This document shows positions 27,401 to 36,400 of a stretch of DNA of 64,000 nucleotides, piece after piece (positions within the stretch are counted from its first letter, which is position 1; every line of letters starts with the position of its first letter). The stretch is from positions 27,081,058 through 27,145,057 of the forward strand of contig CM049310.1 in NCBI GenBank assembly GCA_026874595.1. Direction: 5' to 3'. Below the pieces are notes generated by a model. The model was not told the DNA's origin. It made no database searches and worked only from the letters and a program-made list of their open reading frames with translations. This DNA is from Sipunculus nudus. Lineage: Eukaryota > Annelida > Sipuncula > Golfingiida > Sipunculidae. The translations under genes were made by a program, and so were the position numbers.

Positions 27401-30400
27401 GACGCCTTCCTGCTTCTTTCTGTCTTTCTGATATAAACTATGTATAATAATATTCTACGTTAAGACTGTATACCTGGCGAGCCATGCTCTGTGAGACGCC
27501 TCCCTGCTTCTTTCTCTCTTTCTGATATAAACTTTGTATAATAATATTCTACGTTAAGACTGTATACCTGGCGAGCCATGCTCTGTGAGACCCCTCCCTG
27601 CTTCTTTCTCTCTTTCTGATACAAACTTTGTATAATAATATTCTAGGTTAAGACTGTATACCTGGCGAGCCATGCTCTGTGAGACGCCTCCCTGCTTCTT
27701 TCTGTCTTTCTGATGTAAACTTTGTATAATAATATTCTACGTGAGGACTGTATACCTGGCAAGCCATGCTCTGTGAGACGCCTCCCTGCTTCTTTCTCTC
27801 TTTCTGATATAAACTTTGTATAATAATATTCTACGTTAAGACAGTATACCTGGCGAGCCATGCTCTGTGAGACGCCTTCCTGCTTCTTTCTCTCTTTCTG
27901 ATATAAACTTTGTATAATAATATTCTACGTTAAGACTGTATACCTGGCGAGCCATGCTCTGTCAGACGCCTTGCTGCTTCTTTCTGTCTTTCTGATATAA
28001 ACTTTGTATAATAATATTCTAGGTTAAGACTGTATACCTGGCGAGCCATGCTCTGTGAGACGCCTCCCTGCTTCTTTCTCTCTTTCTGATATAAACTATG
28101 TATAATAATATTCTACGTTAAGACTGTATACCTGGCGAGCCATGCTCTGTGAGACGCCTTGCTGCTTCTTTCTGTCTTTCTGATATAAACTTTTTATAAT
28201 AATATTCTAGGTTAAGACTGTATACCTGGCGAGCCATGCTCTGTGAGACGCCTCCCTGCTTCTTTCTGTCTTTCTGATATAAACTTTGTATAATAATATT
28301 TAACGTTAAGACTGTCTACCTGGCGAGCCATGCTCTGTGAGACGCCTCCCTGCTTCTTTCTTTCTGATAAAAACTTTGTATAATATTAATATTTTACGTT
28401 AAGGTTGTAAACCTGACGAGCCATGCTCTGTGAGACGCCTCCCTGCTTCTTTCTCTCTTTCTGATATAAACTTTGTATAATAATATTCTACGTTAAGACT
28501 GTATACCTGGCGAGCCATGCTCTGTGAGACGCCTCCCTGCTTCTTTCTCTCTTTCTGATATAAACTTTGTATAATAATATTCTACGTTAAGACTGTATAC
28601 CTGGCGAGCCATGCTCTGTGAGACGCCTCCCTGCTTCTTTCTTTCTTTCTGATAAAAACTTTGTATAATAATATTCTACGTTAAGACTGTATACCTGGCG
28701 AGCCATGCTCTGTGAGACGCCTCCCTGCTTCTTTCTGTCTTTCTGATATAAACTTTGTATAATAATATTCTACGTTAAGACTGTATACCTGGCGAGCCAT
28801 GCTCTGGGAGAAGCCTCCCTGCTTCTTTCTCTCTTTCTGATATAAACTTAGTATAATAATATTCTACGTTAAGACTGTATACCTGGCGAGCCATGCTCTG
28901 TGAGACGCCTCCCTGCTTCTTTCTCTCTTTCTGATATAAACTTTGTATAATAATATTCTACGTTAAGACTGTATACCTGGCGAGCCATGCTCTGTGAGAC
29001 GCCTCCCTGCTTCTTTCTCTCTTTCTGATATATACTATGTAAAATAATTTTCTACGTTAAGACTGTATACCTGGCGAGCCATGCTCTGTGAGACGCCTCC
29101 CTGCTTCTTTCTCTCTTTCTGATATAAACTTTGTATAATAATATTCTACGTTAAGACTGTATACCTGGCGAGCCATGCTCTGTGAGACGCCTCCCTGCTT
29201 CTTTCTCTCTTTCTGATATAAACTTTGTATAATAATATTCTACGTTAAAACTGTATACCTGGCGAGCCATGCTCTGTGAGACGCCTTCCTGCTTCTTTCT
29301 GTCTTTCTGATATAAACTATGTATAATAATATTCTACGTTAAGACTGTATACCTGGCGAGCCATGCTCTGTGAGACGCCTACCTGCTTCTTTCTCTCTTT
29401 CTGATATAAACTTTGTATAATAATATTCTACGTTAAGACTGTATACCTGGCGAGCCATGCTCTGTGAGACCCCTCCCTGCTTCTTTCTCTCTTTCTGATA
29501 CAAACTTTGTATAATAATATTCTAGGTTAAGACTGTATACCTGGCGAGTCATGCTCTGTGAGACGCCTCCCTGCTTCTTTCTGTCTTTCTGATGTAAACT
29601 TTGTATAATAATATTCTACGTGAGGACTGTATACCTGGCAAGCCATGCTCTGTGAGACGCCTCCCTGCTTCTTTCTCTCTTTCTGATATAAACTTTGTAT
29701 AATAATATTCTACGTTAAGACAGTATACCTGGCGAGCCATGCTCTGTGAGACGCCTTCCTGCTTCTTTCTCTCTTTCTGAAATAAACTTTGTATAATAAT
29801 ATTCTACGTTAAGACTGTATACCTGGCGAGCCATGCTCTGTGAGACGCCTTGCTGCTTCTTTCTGTCTTTCTGATATAAACTTTGTATAATAATATTCTA
29901 GGTTAAGACTGTATACCTGGCGAGCCATGCTCTGTGAGACGCCTCCCTGCTTCTTTCTCTCTTTCTGATATAAACTATGTATAATAATATTCTACGTTAA
30001 GACTGTATACCTGGCGAGCCATGCTCTGTGAGACGCCTTGCTGCTTCTTTCTGTCTTTCTGATATAAACTTTTTATAATAATATTCTAGGTTAAGACTGT
30101 ATACCTGGCGAGCCATGCTCTGTGAGACGCCTCCCTGCTTCTTTCTGTCTTTCTGATATAAACTTTGTATAATAATATTTAACGTTAAGACTGTCTACCT
30201 GGCGAGCCATGCTCTGTGAGACGCCTCCCTGCTTCTTTCTTTCTGATAAAAACTTTGTATAATATTAATATTTTACGTTAAGGTTGTAAACCTGACGAGC
30301 CATGCTCTGTGAGACGCCTCCCTGCTTCTTTCTCTCTTTCTGATATAAACTTTGTATAATAATATTCTACGTTAAGACTGTATACCTGGCGAGCCATGCT

Positions 30401-33400
30401 CTGTGAGACGCCTCCCTGCTTCTTTCTCTCTTTCTGATATAAACTTTGTATAATAATATTCTAGGTTAAGACTGTATACCTGGCGAGCCATGCTCTGTGA
30501 GACGCCTCCCTGCTTCTTTCTCTCTTTCTGATAAAAACTTTGTATAATAATATTCTAGGTTAAGACTGTATACCTGGCGAGCCATGCTCTGTGAGACGCC
30601 TCCCTGCTTCTTTCTGTCTTTCTGATATAAACTTTGTATAATAATATTCTACGTTAAGACTGTATACCTGGCGAGCCATGCTCTGGGAGAAGCCTCCCTG
30701 CTTCTTTCTCTCTTTCTGATATAAACTTAGTATAATAATATTCTACGTTAAGACTGTATACCTGGCGAGCCATGCTCTGTGAGACGCCTCCCTGCTTCTT
30801 TCTCTCTTTCTGATATATACTATGTAAAATAATTTTTTACGTTAAGACTGTATACCTGGCGAGCCATGCTCTGTGAGACGCCTCCCTGCTTCTTTCTCTC
30901 TTTTTGATATAAATTAAGTATAAAAAAGTACTACGTTCAGGCTGTATACCTGGCGAGCATTGCTCTGTGAGACGCCTCCCTGCTTTTTTCTCTCTTTTTC
31001 CCTTCCTCTCGTTTATCCTCTCCCCACAGCCGTTTGACCCTCCTGAGTCTGATCCTGAGTCTGAATCTTCTCCAGCCACGCTTCACTCGCAGCAGAGTTT
31101 TAGCCTGTTCTGGCTCCAGAAATTCTTCAGCATCTTCTTCATCTTCGTGTTCACTGAAAGTAAATTAGAAGATTGGTGGCTTTGTTGGTCCAGTTTATGT
31201 CATCATAAGGTTCACAGGCACTCGTTTCCAGCACTAAAATGGCCTAAAAACCGTAAACACACCGAGTATGGGGGATATACCTATTATAAAAGAACAAGGT
31301 AATGCACTCCACCGCTATGCGGGCAAGACAACTTATTTTAACAAGTCCGAATTCCGAAGAATTATCCCCTCACAAGCATGATCACGAGCCTTTTTGTTGA
31401 AAACATCTTTTTTACAAGATTAAACTTCCAAATATAAAAGTTCCCCACACTAATCGCGAATTCCAGCACGTTTATTTCAGCTGCGACACCGTCATTTGTC
31501 ATGTATACATTTACTAGTTGCGGAAGTTGACGTCATCCCAAGCTTCTTTTATAATGGGTATATCGCCCATCCTCGATGTGTTTACGGTTTCTGGGCCATT
31601 TTAGTGCTGGAAACGAGTGCCTGTGATAAGGTTATAGGACCCATTTAGACATATGAACAATAAAATTATAATAAAAATGATGGATATTCTCATTTTATTG
31701 TTCCTCATTTTCTTTATAGTCTTGATAACTGATGATAAGAAAATTTAATCCGCCGTTACGAAACAATAATAATGGAGCACTCGCAGAGCGCATTCCTCTG
31801 CCAACACTTATACTAATTCAGGATCGCCCTAAAATTGAATTAACCAATATTCAACCATTCCACAATATTTCACTGACTTTAATTTAAAATATTACGATAT
31901 ATTGATTACAAATATAACTTGGAGCAAGGAAACAGAGAAATATTTGTTGACGGTCCTTTTGCAAATGTTCAATGAAAACCAAGAACGTTTGGAATTTTTT
32001 TTTGTGTAAAACCAATAAAAACTGCCAGGCCAACCACCGGCAAAGCCCAGGCATGATGATGATAACCTTTATTTCCTCCAAGAATGAAGATAGACATCAT
32101 ACATACATTTTGGAAAGTGTGTAAATAGTAATTCCATGAAAAGGTGCATAAATAATAACAATATACAAACAGCATATAAACTAACTGAACTCAGGAGGTA
32201 AGACTATCTTAAATACGCAGAATATTTGTTATTAAACTATTGTTGTGGTCTACCAGGCTTGTGATTACGGGCTTCGCAAAACACATTAGGTTAGCCGCTT
32301 CTAGTAAGTACAGATTATACACAGAAGACGACTCTCGAGATATAACTTCAATATCACAGCCGAAAAATGTTAAATACAGATCATTTTCAGGTAAATTATG
32401 TAAATGTGCACTAATATCCACGCTAAACCTGTCACATATTACATTCCAAAATTTGTCACGATGCTTTTTAATGTGGTCACAAAAGAGAACAGCATGTTTT
32501 ACTGGATCAGTGAACAACAAACCACACAGATGACATAGACCTTCAATCTTGGCTAGATGTGGTAATGCTACCAATAACCTTGCAACCCATGAAAATTTAT
32601 TTAGGGAGCCAGGTAGATCTTTAGCCGCAATCCAGACTGCTGCAGGAAAGAAACAGTCAGTATGCACAAGATTAAATGTGTTATAATCAGGATTTGTGCT
32701 CACGCGAAGATAATAAGCATCAGTTTCTGCTTTAACAATACAACTAATTACCAATTTTGTCAAACTACTTTTGCTTATGCTCAGGTTGCCGCTCAAGATC
32801 AAATCTATTTGTGTATCTAAGTCGTATGAAGCGAGTATCCTTAAGATATCTTTTATGAAACCGTGCATACCACTCCTGTTTTGTGCTAAAGAACACGTTA
32901 GTCTATATATAAAAATCTGTTTCGAAATTTGTGTATCTTGAAGGTTTATTAATCTGTTAAAGAACAATAATTTAGCTTTATCAACGAAAGCAGAGAGACG
33001 GGGCATGGCTAGAAGTGCAAGAGCGATATCACTATGAACCCTGATCCCAAACCACTGCGACAGTTTTACACAAAAACGGTGAGTTCTTTCTAGGTGCAAA
33101 AGGTCACCACCTGTCAGGTTATTCCATAGTTCTGCTCCGTATAACATACGTGGTACAACAATACCTTTATATACACTAGCAGCAGTGAGAGGGTGAAGTG
33201 GAGGTGTGTGTCTAGCGTTTGTGCTTGTGTATGTGTGGATGGGTGTTTGTTTGTAGGTTCATGGCCGGGGGGAGGGGGCACGAGATTACGTGAGCACGAG
33301 ACGTTTTTGTGACGTCATTGTGATTGCTCTTACATTAAAATCACCTTAAAAAAAAGTAGAGCGTAGACCAAGAAAGAAGTAATTAAAATAGGGACGGATG

Positions 33401-36400
33401 CATTTCTGGACATGTTGTTCAGAAAACAATCGAAACAGCGGGCAAAAAAAAAAAATGGCGAATATAGTCGGATCAGAATCCGAGATTTACTTTACTGCTC
33501 AGTCTAAAAATTATATAGTTATTCCTCTTTCGCCCATGGCCACTCCTTCAACAAATATAATTTATTACTTTCGGAGATACTAGTATATCCCGGACACGCA
33601 CATGCACACACACGCACATATCCCACATAACCCCCGGTAACCTTCGTTTACCGCTTAATGGAATATATCAATAGTCACGAAAGGTAACTCAATACATGCC
33701 GGCTCTCTGCAAAACAGGGATTCTATTTTCTTTTTGATAGTCTTACCAGGTCAATTACAAACCAGATCAGTTATCCTTAGAGTGATGGTTAGTCGACACA
33801 GAGTCAAATGATGAACTCAATTTGAGATATTAATGGTCAGGACTGGAAAATAATTCTTCAAAATTTAAAGACAATGTCATAAACTAATTCATATAGATAT
33901 TGTTTGTAGAATTATATGTATTACAAATATCACATATCAATCACCTGTTCACCTCACTTACGAGTCTATACAGTCCGATTTACATGCGCACGATCATATT
34001 CCATTCCAGGAGAAAACCTGGATGACAATAACGCGGGGTGTGCGAATCCCGGATCTTACGACTCACGCCGTTTGTCTATTGTATAATCACACGTACGCTT
34101 ACACAGTACTGTTAATGGTATCTGGAAAGGCACAGGGTAAAAAACCCCGTCTCTGTCTACCATACCGTGAGAAGGTTCCGGGTTACACGACACCACACGC
34201 CTCTTTAATATACATGAAGGCTGCTGTGACACTAACACATCAAGTCAATCGGATTCGCTTGAATTTGTAAGTTGTCTGATGTGTCACTAAGAAATGAACC
34301 AGGATGTCATTAAATGCATGAAAGTTAACAAAAGTGTTGTTTGGAGCTTAATGATGAATTTCAGATATGCGGCCAAGCTGAAAATAAATTATATTGTCCA
34401 AAAACCAAGATGGCGATTAACATGGCCGCCAGATGAAAAATTGTCAATAACTTGAGTTATAATGTACCTAGAAAGCAATGCAAGTACTCTTTATTCTATG
34501 ATTTTTGGCCTGAGAAATTCAAATTTTGAGGTTTCAATCCTCTCCAGGTACTCATTAGCTGTTTTATCGAGATTTTGGTAATATCCCCATTATAACATCG
34601 ATGCAGCTTCATATTTAGAAGATTTGTGCAAAAGATGAAAGAAGAATTAAACTTGGCATAATAATTGTCCTGACAATATTGAATATTTTCAGATATGGGC
34701 CTAAGCGGGAATTACCTTATCTTGGTCAATATCCAAGATGGCGACCAAGATGGGCGCCGAGGTATAGAATACCAATACATCCTGTTTTATTCGTTCTATA
34801 TTATACTGCAAGTGCAATGTGTCTTTGATCTTGGGGTCAAGAAATTCATTTATAAGGTTTCAACTCAGTAAAATGACCCTGTGAACAAAATCTGGTTTTG
34901 TTGGTATTAACATTGTGCTAAAATTGTCTCTTTTTTACCAGCACATCAAACGGTAAAACTTATTTTTTTAATACTGTGAAGAAATTTAATATACATGTTA
35001 ATTTTAAATATTTGAGCACTATGTCAGTTTCAATGTAATGAAAAGGACAGTCGAGAGGTAAAACGCTCGGCTCTTTCCACAGTCAACCACGATCCTATAA
35101 CCGGTGTTGCTATGACAGTGGGTCGAAGGGGCCCTATTGGGTTTCCTCTGTGTCTTCTGATTCCACCCACCCCTACCGAACGCCGCCAACCCAGCCATGG
35201 AGAGGGCATAGTATGAATTATTAAGACTAGTTGTACAATTAATGTTAAAAAAAATGTTATTTTTTATGTTTTCTTTGAGACTGAATGCGTGTGTTGCAGG
35301 ATACAAACCATTCCAAGATTCAATGAGGTGATGGTGCATTTTTCACTCTTTGCTCACATTAAGACGGAATCAGTATATATTTAGAGGCTTCCAAACTTAT
35401 GTTGTATGCTACGTTTTCTTTTTTAAATGAAAGTATTTTGTTGACACCCACATATCCTGCAAAATGAATCCCAACATGTTTGTAAGTAAAAAGTTTATAT
35501 CAGAAAAATAGTATCACAGAAAAGATTGTTATATTTTACTGACATGTGTTGATTCTTTCTTAAGGGCATACAACGAGAAGTCTGCATCATCACCACATCA
35601 CAACATTAGCAATCTGCAAAAGGTATTTACACGTATGTTGGTTATGTCATGCGTTCATCATCATAGTACAAAGGTAACATAAAGAAACATATTATGCGCC
35701 TCTGAATGTGTGTTGATTTTGTCTTCATGCCAGCATACAGCCTGAAAGCCATCACCTCATCGCAAAAGAAACAAAACATCTAAACAGCATATATTCTGTC
35801 ATGCACGCATGTATTCTAAATAAACTATGAATAAGTGACTTTTCGTTGACACAGACATGGTCTTCAAATATATGTATCCAGTAAATGTATGATGAATGTT
35901 ACCACAACTATTTGATAGTGCACTCACAAATGTGTACATGAATGTTAAGTTGGTCGTGAAAATTAATATCATGATTGTAGTTTTTTAAACATCCTAACTA
36001 TTCTTCACGGATATATGAAGCTCATAACAGACAGGATAACTAAGTTTCTTGCATCCATCATCATCTCAACAAAGCAGTTTATACATTCGTAAGCATGTGA
36101 ATATAGGGAAATCAAACAGTATCCTAGGAGATATCAGAATGATTAATATAATAAAACCTAGCCAAGCAAATTACACTTTTATTTGAAAGAGTAGTATTCC
36201 ACACATTTTACCAAGTTTTATCCCTAGTGCTGATAAAAAAGGCACTTCTAACAGTTTCAATACCTACACAGAGGGCATAGAATCTATGCAACTGACAGGT
36301 GTGAGCTTCTTACATATATATGTATCCTGCATTCAGTCTAATATAATAATTATAAGCAAGATCAACTTTATTTTATATGGAATGTTTGTATTCTTGTTGT

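Larger units (their letters stand above)
22600..30949 (-). repeat. Tandem array of about 87 94-bp units, each resembling a 48-nt mini-exon plus 46-nt intron
   Basis: The 94-bp period is very regular: the ACCTGG landmark recurs about 84 times between 23057 and 30948, and degenerate edge units lie near 22640-22730. On the minus strand a typical unit is GTATACAGTCTTAACG, AT-rich sequence, TTTATATCAG, then 48 nt ending GCTCGCCAG before the next GTATAC. So each unit carries a donor, a branch-like CTTAAC and an acceptor around a 16-codon open segment, [16 protein letters not shown], with Arg, Thr or Lys at residue 2 and other changes. 48 is a multiple of three and the phase (2-2) matches both flanking exons. 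94 is not a multiple of three, so unspliced read-through hits stops. Exceptions: 4-nt deletions near 28360 and 30240, and a Trp-to-stop change near 29550. Confidence 0.9.

Noticed and set aside
22600-30949. CRISPR-like array
   Set aside because: The regular period might suggest it, but whole 94-bp units are near-identical with no unique spacers, no cas genes, and clear eukaryotic context.
30837-31079. Ser/Asp/Gly-rich reading frame ([13 protein letters not shown]) in the propeptide exon
   Set aside because: That frame contains a TGA just upstream in both copies. The FLEPEQAK frame is continuous from the acceptor and matches phase.
31655-31740. Alternative signal-peptide exon ([18 protein letters not shown]) just upstream of the gene A propeptide exon
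   Set aside because: Phase would fit, but the donor would be a poor GTCCTA and the copy B equivalent is frameshifted. The exon at 38717-38787 has a TATA box, a better donor and fitting phase.
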